The notes below the pieces were generated by a model. The model was given only the letters and a program-made list of their open reading frames with translations. It was not told where the DNA came from and did no database searches. DNA of 50,329 nt from Leptolinea sp. (lineage in GTDB: Bacteria > Chloroflexota > Anaerolineae > Anaerolineales > Anaerolineaceae). The stretch is taken from NCBI GenBank assembly GCA_012515195.1, contig JAAYYW010000038.1:1-50329 (forward strand), written 5' to 3'. Of the stretch, positions 28,071 to 37,606 are shown piece by piece (positions within the stretch are counted from its first letter, which is position 1; each line of letters starts with the position of its first letter). The position numbers and the translations under genes were made by a program.

Positions 28071-31007
28071 GTGAACAATCTTCAAAAAACATTTTGCTGT
28101 GTTGTGCGACCAAAAAGAAAAAACGATCCCCGGTCAAACGGTTATCTCGCAGACGTTCGCGCCCTGGGGATCACTGGTGTCGAAGAGATTATCTGCAACG
28201 ATCTTTACTTCATTCGTGGAATTGTGAACCTCAACCAGGTCTCGCGATTGGCGGGGGAATTGCTGCATGACCCGGTCACGCACGAAGTGGAGACCTACAT
28301 AATAAACACATCGGCTGAAAGCCATGAGGTGATCACGCAAATGACCGCTTCCCATGGCATGATCGACGTGGCTCTGCGTCCGGGAGTCACCGATCCTGTC
28401 GCGGACCAGATCGTCCGCGCGGCCGAATTGTTGGGAATTGACGGAATAAACGCTGCCTCAACCGGGCTGCGTTTTTTTGTTAAAGGGGAAGGTGTCTCTG
28501 AAAAGAAGCTCCGCCAACTGGCGGAGCGTTTATTTGCCAACGCGGTCATCCAGAGATATGCGCTGGAGCCAATCACGCCGTCCTTTTCAGAAGCAGCAGA
28601 AGCCAGTGGACAGGTGGAGACCATCCGTGTCAGGGGACTATCTTCGAGCGGATTGCTAAAGACCTCGGGTGATCGGCGGGCCGCACTCAATCTGGATGAG
28701 ATGCTGGCAATACAGTCGTATTGCCTCCGTGAAGGACGTGATCTAACTGATGTCGAATTTGAGATGCTTGCCCAGACGTGGAGTGAACACTGCGTCCACA
28801 AAACATTTAAATCCCGTGTGGTAGTGGAACATGTCAGAAGTGACCGCACATTCCCTGCCGCATATAAACATCTTTTTAACCAAACTATCAGAGCCGCGAC
28901 ACGGGATGTGAACGCCAACTGGGTCCTGTCATCTTTTCGTGAAAATGCCGGAATCATAGAGTTTGATGGTGAACATGAACTGTCCTTCAAGGTCGAGACG
29001 CATAATCACCCCTCCGCCATCGAACCATTTGGTGGAGCAAACACTGGCATTGGAGGTGTGATCCGTGATGTCATTGGCGTGTCGGCAAAACCCATTGCCT
29101 CGACCGATGTCCTCTGTTTTGGCCCGTCGAAAACTCGATTGGACGATCTGCCGACGGGTGTATTGCATCCACGCCGGATCGCGTCGGGGGTGATCGCCGG
29201 TATCGAGGACTACGGGAATAAAATGGGAATTCCAACCGTGAATGGTGCGTTATGGTATGACCCTGGCTATATTGCCAACCCGCTTGTCTTTTGCGGAAGC
29301 GTTGGCATCGCTCCGCGGGGATCAAATCCGCACGGTATTGTGCCGGGAGACCGGGTCATTCTTCTGGGCGGGAAGACGGGACGCGATGGTTTGCGGGGTG
29401 CCACATTTTCATCAATGACCATGGATGCCCAGACCGGCGAGGTTTCCGGGGCATCTGTGCAGATTGGTGCCCCCATTGTGGAGAAAGGACTGGTCGATGT
29501 GTTAATGCCGGCTCGCGACCTGGGTCTTTACCATGCGATCACGGATTGCGGTGCGGGCGGACTGTCATCTGCAGTGGGTGAGATGATCTCAGAGACCGGT
29601 GGGGATATCCAGCTGGCCGATGTTCCATTGAAATACCCGGGGCTTGTCCCATGGGAGATCTGGCTTTCGGAAGCCCAGGAACGCATGGTTATCGCAGTGC
29701 CGCCGGAGAGTGTAGCTGAACTTCAGGGACTTTGCGACCGATTTGAAGTCTCATTGACAGACATAGGCTGCGTTAGCAGCACCGGTCGCACCCGTGTCTA
29801 TTTTCACGATCAAATTGTTCTGGATCTGGATAACCAATTTCTTCATCACGGTCTCCCACAGAGGCAATACACGGCAACAATCCGTCAACCGCGCTATTTA
29901 CCAGGTGAGACCGTGGATGGGTCTCAACTTCCGGAAATCGACTTCGACAAGACGTTGTTGGATTTGCTTTCGCATCCCAACATTGCTTCAAGGGAACCCA
30001 TAATCAGGGTATATGACCATGAAGTGCAGGGGGGAACAGTAGTGAAACCACTGTGCGGAATTCGCCGTGATGGCCCGTCAGATGGATGTGTGATCAAACC
30101 CCAGATGGGAAAGGGACGGCAGGCTTTTGTTTTGTCTAACGGACTAAATCCGGAATATGGAAAAGAAGACCCCTATGAAATGACGCGCCTAGTTATGGAT
30201 GAAGCCATTCGCAACGCGGTGGCCTGTGGGGCCGATCCATCACGAATCGCTGTTTTAGATAACTTCTGTTGGGGTGATCCGACCAATCCTGAGACCATGG
30301 GCGACCTGGTCCAATCCGCACAGGCCTGTTACGACACTGCTGTCCGCTACCAAACGCCGTTTATTTCGGGCAAGGATTCATTTAATAATGAATACCTGGG
30401 AATGGACGGTGCGCGGCATGCCATCCCTCCGACATTATTGATCTCTGCGTTGGGATGGATGCCGGATTGGGAACAGGCGTTGACTATGGACTTAAAACGT
30501 ACCGGGAGTCTCCTTTTCCTGGTCGGTGAATTCAAGCCAGCTTTTGGTGGAAGTCATTACAACTTGATCCATCCTGAAAGAAAGGTGGAAGAAGGTTTGC
30601 CAGAATGTGCCTTGAAAAACCCCGAGATTTACCGCGCTTTTTATTCCACTGTCACACGTGGGATCATATCAGCCTGTCACGACCTGAGCGAAGGCGGTCT
30701 GGGTGTTGCTGCCGCAGAAATGTGCATGGGCGGTAGACGGGGGGCACGGATCGAACTTCCATCTGATATTCACCCGGCACGTGCCCTTTTTGGTGAGACT
30801 TCCGGGTGCCTGCTGGTTGAAGTGAGACCGGCCAATCGAGACCTATTCCTTTCTCTGATGGAATCCATTCCTTGCCGTTTCATTGGGAATGTGCTGGAAG
30901 AACCGGTTTTTAAAACGGTTCTGAAGGGGAATGAAGTTTTTTCAGTAGGTATTCCAGAATTGCTGAGAGCCTGGAAAAATGAATCTGTGGAGGGGGAGAC
31001 GGAATGA
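28071..31007 (+). CDS. purL: Phosphoribosylformylglycinamidine synthase PurL with N-terminal PurS-like region (GTG start)
   Basis: 'TWSEHCVHKTFKSRVV', 'FKVETHNHPSAIEPFGGANTGIGGVIRDV'; N-terminal ~190 aa contains two PurS-like segments. Confidence 0.95.
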   Translation: MNNLQKTFCCVVRPKRKNDPRSNGYLADVRALGITGVEEIICNDLYFIRGIVNLNQVSRLAGELLHDPVTHEVETYIINTSAESHEVITQMTASHGMIDVALRPGVTDPVADQIVRAAELLGIDGINAASTGLRFFVKGEGVSEKKLRQLAERLFANAVIQRYALEPITPSFSEAAEASGQVETIRVRGLSSSGLLKTSGDRRAALNLDEMLAIQSYCLREGRDLTDVEFEMLAQTWSEHCVHKTFKSRVVVEHVRSDRTFPAAYKHLFNQTIRAATRDVNANWVLSSFRENAGIIEFDGEHELSFKVETHNHPSAIEPFGGANTGIGGVIRDVIGVSAKPIASTDVLCFGPSKTRLDDLPTGVLHPRRIASGVIAGIEDYGNKMGIPTVNGALWYDPGYIANPLVFCGSVGIAPRGSNPHGIVPGDRVILLGGKTGRDGLRGATFSSMTMDAQTGEVSGASVQIGAPIVEKGLVDVLMPARDLGLYHAITDCGAGGLSSAVGEMISETGGDIQLADVPLKYPGLVPWEIWLSEAQERMVIAVPPESVAELQGLCDRFEVSLTDIGCVSSTGRTRVYFHDQIVLDLDNQFLHHGLPQRQYTATIRQPRYLPGETVDGSQLPEIDFDKTLLDLLSHPNIASREPIIRVYDHEVQGGTVVKPLCGIRRDGPSDGCVIKPQMGKGRQAFVLSNGLNPEYGKEDPYEMTRLVMDEAIRNAVACGADPSRIAVLDNFCWGDPTNPETMGDLVQSAQACYDTAVRYQTPFISGKDSFNNEYLGMDGARHAIPPTLLISALGWMPDWEQALTMDLKRTGSLLFLVGEFKPAFGGSHYNLIHPERKVEEGLPECALKNPEIYRAFYSTVTRGIISACHDLSEGGLGVAAAEMCMGGRRGARIELPSDIHPARALFGETSGCLLVEVRPANRDLFLSLMESIPCRFIGNVLEEPVFKTVLKGNEVFSVGIPELLRAWKNESVEGETE

Positions 31008-31783
31008 AATCAAAAGCATTGATCCTATTTGCCCCGGGTACCAATCGCGACCAGGATGTGGCCGCGGCATTGCAAATGGCAGGAGCGGAAACGGATATTC
31101 ATCCAGTTCGTAGTCTGTATGAGAAAAAACAGGATTGGTCAACATATCAAATGCTGGTTGTTCCCGGTGGTTTCTCATACGCAGACGCTCTGGGAGCAGG
31201 AAGACTACTGGCTTTGGACTTGACATCATATTTTTCCAACCAGGTGCAGGAATTTTTGGCGGCCGAAAAACCAGTTATCGGCATCTGCAACGGTTTCCAG
31301 GCGTTGGTCAAAGCCGGGATATTACCAGAGACACGTGAACCGGGAGAAACACCCAGGGCAACTTTGACATTCAATCAGAGCAACCATTTTGAATGCCGCT
31401 GGGTAACACTGAAAGCGGTATCCCAAAAATGCATCTGGACCGCTGGTTTATCGGACCTGTTGGATTGTCCCGTCGCACATGGTGAGGGGAACTTCACTGT
31501 CCTGGATGATCAGTACACAAAGGCACTGTTAGAAAACGACCAGGTAGCTCTGGTTTATTCAAAACCGGACGGAAATCCGGCTGATGGCGTTTACCCATTG
31601 AACCCAAATGGATCGATCGGCGATATCGCGGGGGTGTGCAACCCCGCCGGGAATGTGCTTGGGCTGATGCCTCATCCTGAGAATAATATCTGGACACATC
31701 AGGTTCCTGACCGGGCAAACCGGCCTGATCATTTTGGATTGCCATTATTTGTCAATGGGGTGCGGTATGCCAGCCAGCTCTGA
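31004..31783 (+). CDS. purQ: Phosphoribosylformylglycinamidine synthase, glutaminase subunit
   Basis: 'VVPGGFSYADALGAGRLLALD', 'GICNGFQALVKAGILP', 'GLMPHPE'. Confidence 0.95.
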   Translation: MKSKALILFAPGTNRDQDVAAALQMAGAETDIHPVRSLYEKKQDWSTYQMLVVPGGFSYADALGAGRLLALDLTSYFSNQVQEFLAAEKPVIGICNGFQALVKAGILPETREPGETPRATLTFNQSNHFECRWVTLKAVSQKCIWTAGLSDLLDCPVAHGEGNFTVLDDQYTKALLENDQVALVYSKPDGNPADGVYPLNPNGSIGDIAGVCNPAGNVLGLMPHPENNIWTHQVPDRANRPDHFGLPLFVNGVRYASQL

Positions 31784-31796
31784 TCGGGAGAAACGT

Positions 31797-32771
31797 ATGC
31801 AGCCAACCGAGCAATCCATACTTGAATTGATTCCACACGCTTTTGAGAAGAGTGAACTCACGCTGTCTGGTCGCAATTCCGGCAAGGTACGAGATGGGTA
31901 TGTGTTGCCTGATGGAAAACGGCTTCTTGTTACAACAGACCGCCTATCTGCGTTTGACCGCAACTTGGCGGTTATTCCATACAAAGGACAGGTGCTCAAC
32001 CAGCTTGCGGCGTGGTGGTTTGATCTGACCAGGGATATCATCCCCAACCACATCCTGTCTATTCCTGACCCGAACGCGGCGATTGTAACTGATGTCAAGC
32101 CCTTTCCAGTTGAGGTGATCGTCCGCGGATACATAACCGGAGTGACCTCCACTGCTCTGTGGCACCGTTATTCACTGGGGGACCGGGATATTTACGGATA
32201 CCACTTCGGTGAAGGTTTAAAGAAGAACCAGAAGTTGATGAAACCGATCATCACGCCCACAACCAAAGGCGGAATCACCGGGCATGACGAACGTCTGACA
32301 TGTGCCGAAGTTGTAGAAAAGGGTTTGTTGGATGCCGCGAGTTGGGAAAAGGTCCAATCGGCCGCGTTGGCTGTGTTCAACCTGGGACAAAAAATTGCCA
32401 ACCAGGCGGGATTAATTCTGGTGGATACGAAATATGAATTTGGCCAGGCCGAAGATGGTACGATCATGCTCATTGATGAAGTACATACCCCTGATTCATC
32501 CCGATTCTGGACTCTTACATCGTACGCTGAGCGGTTTGCTGCCGGCAAGGAACCTGAGAACTACGACAAAGAATTCATCCGCCGTTACTTCGCGGATAAG
32601 GGTTACCGGGGAGACGGCGAACCACCAGAAGCGGAACTACAACTCTGGGTTCAGGCAAGTCGGCGTTATATCCAGATCTATGAAAAACTGACCGGGAGGA
32701 AATTCGTGCCCGGGGAATATCCGGTCAATCCGCGACTTGAAGCCAATCTGCGCAGGGAGGGATGGTTGTGA
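31797..32771 (+). CDS. purC: SAICAR synthase
   Basis: Listed ORF starts 31734, but MQPTEQSIL at 31797 avoids overlapping purQ. 'GKVRDGYVLPDGKRLLVTTDRLSAFD', 'VEVIVRGYITG', 'LVDTKYEFG'. Confidence 0.95.
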   Translation: MQPTEQSILELIPHAFEKSELTLSGRNSGKVRDGYVLPDGKRLLVTTDRLSAFDRNLAVIPYKGQVLNQLAAWWFDLTRDIIPNHILSIPDPNAAIVTDVKPFPVEVIVRGYITGVTSTALWHRYSLGDRDIYGYHFGEGLKKNQKLMKPIITPTTKGGITGHDERLTCAEVVEKGLLDAASWEKVQSAALAVFNLGQKIANQAGLILVDTKYEFGQAEDGTIMLIDEVHTPDSSRFWTLTSYAERFAAGKEPENYDKEFIRRYFADKGYRGDGEPPEAELQLWVQASRRYIQIYEKLTGRKFVPGEYPVNPRLEANLRREGWL

Positions 32772-33271
32772 TGAAACCACTGCTTGTAATTCTCATGGGG
32801 TCAAATGCCGATAGCGCCCACGCGGAAAAAATCGCCGCGGCGGCCCGACCATTTGGAATTGATGTGGAAATGCGGATAGGTTCTGCCCATAAGACGGCAG
32901 ACCATGTCTTGAGCCTGCTGTTTGCGTATGAAGCGGATCCGCGGCCCAAGGTATATGTCACGATAGCCGGCCGCAGTAATGCCTTGTCCGGTTTTACCGA
33001 TGGTGCGGTGGCCTCACCGGTTATTGCCTGTCCGCCGTATTCCGAGAAGTTTGGCGGTGCGGATGTGTTTTCTTCTTTGAACATGCCTTCCGGTATAGCT
33101 CCGGCGATGGTATTAGAACCGGCTAACGCGGCGCTGCTGGCGGCCAAGATTTTCGCCCTGGCTGATCCCGAAATTCGTAAGACAGTGAAAAAAATCCAGT
33201 CTGCCAATCGTGAGACAATCCTGGCGGATGATGCCAGAGTGTGGTCCGGAAATCATGTGGATATCCCCTGA
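32762..33271 (+). CDS. purE: AIR carboxylase, class II (animal/Treponema-type) PurE
   Basis: 'LMGSNADSAHAEKIAAAARPFGIDVEMRIGSAHKTADHVL', 'VTIAGRSNALSGFTDGAVASPVIACPP' match the human PAICS C-terminal pattern, not the class I AGGAAHLPG pattern. Confidence 0.9.
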   Translation: MVVMKPLLVILMGSNADSAHAEKIAAAARPFGIDVEMRIGSAHKTADHVLSLLFAYEADPRPKVYVTIAGRSNALSGFTDGAVASPVIACPPYSEKFGGADVFSSLNMPSGIAPAMVLEPANAALLAAKIFALADPEIRKTVKKIQSANRETILADDARVWSGNHVDIP

Positions 33272-33292
33272 GCGGATAAAAGGGTAGGAAAC

Positions 33293-34711
33293 ATGCCTGT
33301 TTTCAACGGTGAATCACCCAAAGAAGAATGTGGAGTACTAGGGATATTTGCTCCAAAAGAGGATGTTTCCCGGTTGGCTTATTTTGGCCTTTCAGCCTTA
33401 CAACATCGCGGGCAGGAGGCGGCCGGTCTGGCTGTTTCCGATGGACATCAATTACGGCTGCACAAAGATATTGGCCTGGTGTCACAGGTATTCGACCCAC
33501 AAACCCTCTCCACTATCAAAGGTGATTTTGCCATCGGGCATACCCGGTATTCAACAACAGGTTCTTCTTCGGCGCGAAATGCGCAGCCTTTCCTAATTGA
33601 TACACGTTACGGACCGATCGCGTTGGCCCACAACGGTAATCTGGTCAATGCGGCTGAATTACGCCAGAAACTGCTTGAACAGGGAGTGGGGCTTTCTTCT
33701 ACTTCGGATACCGAAGTGATGACCATGATGCTGGCCTGTTCAAACGGAGACACCTGGTTCGAGCGCCTGAAAGATGCCATTCAACACTGGGTGGGAGCTT
33801 TTTCACTGGTCATTCTCACCCGCGATCAGGTTTTTGCGGTGCGAGACCCGTGGGGGTTTCATCCGCTAAATGTTGGTATGCTGCCTGGTGGTGGTCATGT
33901 TGCCGCTTCTGAAATTGGCGCGCTCCGCACATTGGGTTGTGAAGCCTATCGGGAGGTGTTTCCGGGGGAGATCATCGCGTTGAGCAATACCGCTTTGACT
34001 GCATTCCAGGCTCTGCCTGTCGCCGAACCCACCGGATATTGCACCTTTGAAGATATCTACTTTTCCCGGCCTGACAACATATTTGACGGCAGGAATGTTC
34101 ATACTATACGGCGTCGGTTGGGGGAGAATCTGGCCAAAGAGTGTCCGGTGGACGCCGATGTAGTGATCCCCGTTCCCGATTCCTCCATCCCGGCGGCTAT
34201 CGGGTATGCCGCTAAGTCCGGAATTCCATATAATGACGGGTTTATAAAGAATCGCTATATTGGGCGGACGTTCATAGAACCCAATGATTCCCTGCGGAAG
34301 CTGGGAATCGCCCTTAAATACAATGTGATCCTTGAAAATATAGTGGGCAAACGGGTGGTAATGGTGGATGATTCGATCGTGAGAGGCAACACTACAGGAC
34401 CATTGGTACAGCTGCTGCGTTCCGCGGGGGTAAAAGAGGTGCATTTGCGTATTACCTGTCCGCCGATCAAACATCCCTGTTTCATGGGGGTTGATATGGG
34501 TACATATGACGAATTGATCGCCCACCGGTACAGTGTGGATGAGATCTGCCGATATGTGGATGGAGACTCACTGGCTTATCTGTCAATGGAAGGCATGATG
34601 GATGCTATTGGACGGAAGAATGGCTATTGCAATGCCTGTTTCACGGGTAAGTATCCTGTTCCGTTGGCAGTGGGAATGACCAAAACCGGATTTGAAGATT
34701 CTATAGGATGA
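33293..34711 (+). CDS. purF: Amidophosphoribosyltransferase
   Basis: 'ECGVLGIFAP', 'LQHRGQEAAGLAVSDG', 'GHTRYSTTGSS', 'VVMVDDSIVRGNTTGPLVQLLR'. Confidence 0.97.
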   Translation: MPVFNGESPKEECGVLGIFAPKEDVSRLAYFGLSALQHRGQEAAGLAVSDGHQLRLHKDIGLVSQVFDPQTLSTIKGDFAIGHTRYSTTGSSSARNAQPFLIDTRYGPIALAHNGNLVNAAELRQKLLEQGVGLSSTSDTEVMTMMLACSNGDTWFERLKDAIQHWVGAFSLVILTRDQVFAVRDPWGFHPLNVGMLPGGGHVAASEIGALRTLGCEAYREVFPGEIIALSNTALTAFQALPVAEPTGYCTFEDIYFSRPDNIFDGRNVHTIRRRLGENLAKECPVDADVVIPVPDSSIPAAIGYAAKSGIPYNDGFIKNRYIGRTFIEPNDSLRKLGIALKYNVILENIVGKRVVMVDDSIVRGNTTGPLVQLLRSAGVKEVHLRITCPPIKHPCFMGVDMGTYDELIAHRYSVDEICRYVDGDSLAYLSMEGMMDAIGRKNGYCNACFTGKYPVPLAVGMTKTGFEDSIG

Positions 34712-34727
34712 GCGGAGGATAGGATAC

Positions 34728-37004
34728 ATGAAAGTAATGATCATTGGATCCGGCGGGCGGGAACATGCCATCGCTTGGAAGGTTAGTCAGTCTCCTCTGC
34801 TCTCCCATTTGTATGTTGCCCCCGGAAATGCAGGGATGGCTGGACTGGGCGATCTGGTCCCGATTGAGTCTGTGGATAGTTATGGAATTGCTGCTTTTGC
34901 CATAAAAGAAAAGATAGACCTGGTTGTCATTGGTCCGGAAGCCGCCCTGGCTGCCGGAGTCAGTGATGCGCTTGCAGCAGCCGGAATTACTGTGTTCGGA
35001 CCGTCCCGCTTTGCCGCGCAGATGGAAACTTCAAAGCGCTTTTCAAAAGAGTTCATGCGGCGGCAGAAAATTCCAACAGCTCAATTTGAGGCTTTTTCTG
35101 ATTATGACAAAGCCTGCCAGTATTTACGATCATTAACCTTTCCGTATGTGATAAAAGCATCAGGGTTGGCTGCCGGGAAAGGGGTGATCCTTCCGGATAC
35201 GCTTGATGAGGGCTTGAAGACTCTGAAAGAGATCATGATTGATGGTGTTTTTGGAACAGCCGGAGATGAGGTGATCATTGAAGAACGTCTTGATGGGGAA
35301 GAAGTCTCCCTGCTGGCTTTTTCTGATGGGACACACCTGTCGTTGATGCCGTCCGCGCAGGACCACAAGCGATTACTGGATAACGATGAAGGACCGAATA
35401 CGGGAGGTATGGGGGCGTATGCCCCGGCTCCGGTACTATTCAAAAGTGATGTAGCTGAAATTGCCCGAACAGTTATGCAACCTGTGTTGGATGGTCTACA
35501 GGCAGATGGACATCCATATACCGGTGTGCTATACGCCGGATTGATGCTGACCAAAGATGGCCCGCGCGTCCTTGAGTTCAACGCACGGTTTGGTGACCCT
35601 GAGACACAGGCTATTCTGCCTCTGTTGGAAAGCGACTTGTTACAGGTATTTCTCGCCTGTACGACCGGAAAACTGGATCAGCTGAAAATTCATTGGGCTG
35701 ATAAATCGTCGGTTTGTGTGGCGGTGGCATCTGCTGGCTATCCTGGCGATCTGCAAACGGGGTATCCAATATCTGGACTTGATATAGAGATCGATGGCGG
35801 AATGGTATTTCATGCCGGAACCCGGATAGCGGGTGAACACATTGTCAATTCAGGCGGGCGTGTGCTGGGGGTAACCTGCTGGGATGTGAATCTACGTAAA
35901 GCCATTGACCGGGTCTACCGGGCAATATCAAATATTTCGTTCGAGGGGATGCAATTCAGGAAAGATATTGGACAAAAAGGGTTGAAACATCTCTGCTGTT
36001 CATATGCTTACCAATCAGCTGGAGTGGATATTGATGCCGGGAATCGGACGGTCGCATTAATGAAGGATGATGTCCGGTCTACCTATAATCCTCGGGTTAT
36101 GGGTGAGATTGGATCCTTTGGCGGACTTTACAACGCCGAAAACCTGGGAGATGAACCTGTTCTGGTGGCATCAACAGACGGTGTGGGTACAAAAGTGGAA
36201 TTGGCCGCGCGACTTGGTAGGTATCGCGGGATTGGTGAGGATATAGTCAACCATTGCATTGACGATATCCTTGTACAGGGTGCGCGCCCGATGTTTTTCC
36301 TGGATTATTTTGCCGCCTCAAAATTGGACCCTGAGATTGTCGCCGAAATTGTTTCTGGAATGACCGATGCATGCAAAGCTGCCGGCTGTGCTCTTTTGGG
36401 GGGTGAAACGGCAGAAATGCCCGGTGTTTACAACAAAAACACTTTTGATGTTGCCGGGACGATCGTTGGGCTGGTGCAGAAGGGCCGTATTCTGCCAAAA
36501 AAGGATGCCATGCAGCCGGATGATATCCTGATCGGATTTGCATCCAGCGGGCCGCATACCAACGGATATTCGCTCATTCGCAAGATATGCGAAGGGGAAG
36601 ACATGCTGGTTTACCGGGAGGAACTCAAATCCAATCTGGCAGATGCGCTGCTTGTCCCCCATCGAAGCTACCTGAACCTGATTGAACCGGTTTTTCCACT
36701 AATCAAAGGATTGAGCCATATAACGGGTGGTGGATTTATAGAGAATATACCCCGTATGCTGCCGGATGGGTTAAGGGCTGAGATTGATCGATCCAGCTGG
36801 CCGCATCCCGCGCTTTATGCGTGGCTGCAGGAAAAAGGCGGAATTGAAGAAGAGGAAATCTACCGCGTTTTCAACATGGGTATTGGTATGGTGGCGGTAA
36901 TTGATGCGGCTGATTGGGGAAAAGTCCAAAAATCTCTGGATGAGCCGGTCTGGAAAATTGGCCGTTTAAAACGCGGAAAGAGATTGGAGGTTTTACTACG
37001 ATGA
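34728..37004 (+). CDS. PurD-PurM fusion: GAR synthetase / AIR synthetase
   Basis: PurD: 'MKVMIIGSGGREHAIAWK', 'NTGGMGAYAPAP', 'EFNARFGDPETQAILP', 'FEGMQFRKDIG'; then PurM: 'YQSAGVDIDAGNRTV', 'STDGVGTKVELA', 'LLGGETAEMPGVY', 'HITGGGFIENIPR' in one uninterrupted frame. Confidence 0.95.
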   Translation: MKVMIIGSGGREHAIAWKVSQSPLLSHLYVAPGNAGMAGLGDLVPIESVDSYGIAAFAIKEKIDLVVIGPEAALAAGVSDALAAAGITVFGPSRFAAQMETSKRFSKEFMRRQKIPTAQFEAFSDYDKACQYLRSLTFPYVIKASGLAAGKGVILPDTLDEGLKTLKEIMIDGVFGTAGDEVIIEERLDGEEVSLLAFSDGTHLSLMPSAQDHKRLLDNDEGPNTGGMGAYAPAPVLFKSDVAEIARTVMQPVLDGLQADGHPYTGVLYAGLMLTKDGPRVLEFNARFGDPETQAILPLLESDLLQVFLACTTGKLDQLKIHWADKSSVCVAVASAGYPGDLQTGYPISGLDIEIDGGMVFHAGTRIAGEHIVNSGGRVLGVTCWDVNLRKAIDRVYRAISNISFEGMQFRKDIGQKGLKHLCCSYAYQSAGVDIDAGNRTVALMKDDVRSTYNPRVMGEIGSFGGLYNAENLGDEPVLVASTDGVGTKVELAARLGRYRGIGEDIVNHCIDDILVQGARPMFFLDYFAASKLDPEIVAEIVSGMTDACKAAGCALLGGETAEMPGVYNKNTFDVAGTIVGLVQKGRILPKKDAMQPDDILIGFASSGPHTNGYSLIRKICEGEDMLVYREELKSNLADALLVPHRSYLNLIEPVFPLIKGLSHITGGGFIENIPRMLPDGLRAEIDRSSWPHPALYAWLQEKGGIEEEEIYRVFNMGIGMVAVIDAADWGKVQKSLDEPVWKIGRLKRGKRLEVLLR

Positions 37005-37606
37005 AAAAAGCCTCACTGGTTATTTTGATCTCTGGAAATGGTTCGAACTTGCAGGTTATTCTGGACGCCTGCCAGTCAGGTCTTTTGAAAGCAGATGTCA
37101 CGGCGGTTATCTCAAATCGGCAGGATGCTTATGGGCTTGTGCGCGCTCGGAACGCGGGTGTTCCGGCCATTTTAAAACACGCCGATAAACGTGTTGACCG
37201 GAAAGAATTTGATTCTGAACTGGCTGAACTGGTGGATGGATATCATCCGGATCTGATCATTCTGGCTGGATGGATGCGGATTTTGACAATTGCGTTTATT
37301 CGACGTTTCCCCCAGCGGATTATCAACCTTCACCCGGCACTGCCTGGAACATTTCCGGGCGTGCATGCCATCGAACGCGCCTTTGATGCGTATCAGCGCG
37401 GAGAGATCACGCAGACGGGTGTGATGGTTCATTATGTTCCTGATGAAGGGGTTGATATCGGTCCGGTTATTACCCGGCAAGTGGTGCCGATATACCCGTC
37501 GGATACAATTGATGATTTGGAAGAGCGGGTTCATGTTTGTGAGCATGAACTATTGATAGAAACAATACAAAAACTGGTCGGTCAAATGGAGGAAGGTCAT
37601 GCCTAA
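37001..37606 (+). CDS. purN: GAR formyltransferase
   Basis: 'VILISGNGSNLQVILDAC', 'IINLHPALPGTFPGVHAIERAFDA'. Confidence 0.95.
   Translation: MKKASLVILISGNGSNLQVILDACQSGLLKADVTAVISNRQDAYGLVRARNAGVPAILKHADKRVDRKEFDSELAELVDGYHPDLIILAGWMRILTIAFIRRFPQRIINLHPALPGTFPGVHAIERAFDAYQRGEITQTGVMVHYVPDEGVDIGPVITRQVVPIYPSDTIDDLEERVHVCEHELLIETIQKLVGQMEEGHA

Noticed and set aside
28295-28990. 231 aa minus-strand ORF inside purL
   Set aside because: Ser/Arg-rich shadow ORF opposite strongly conserved PurL.
33866-34525. 219 aa minus-strand ORF inside purF
   Set aside because: Antisense to a conserved purF; sequence looks non-coding in style.
35930-36030. PurD-PurM junction as an assembly frameshift or pseudogene
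   Set aside because: Both domains are complete and in one frame with a plausible linker; kept as fusion, with read check advised.
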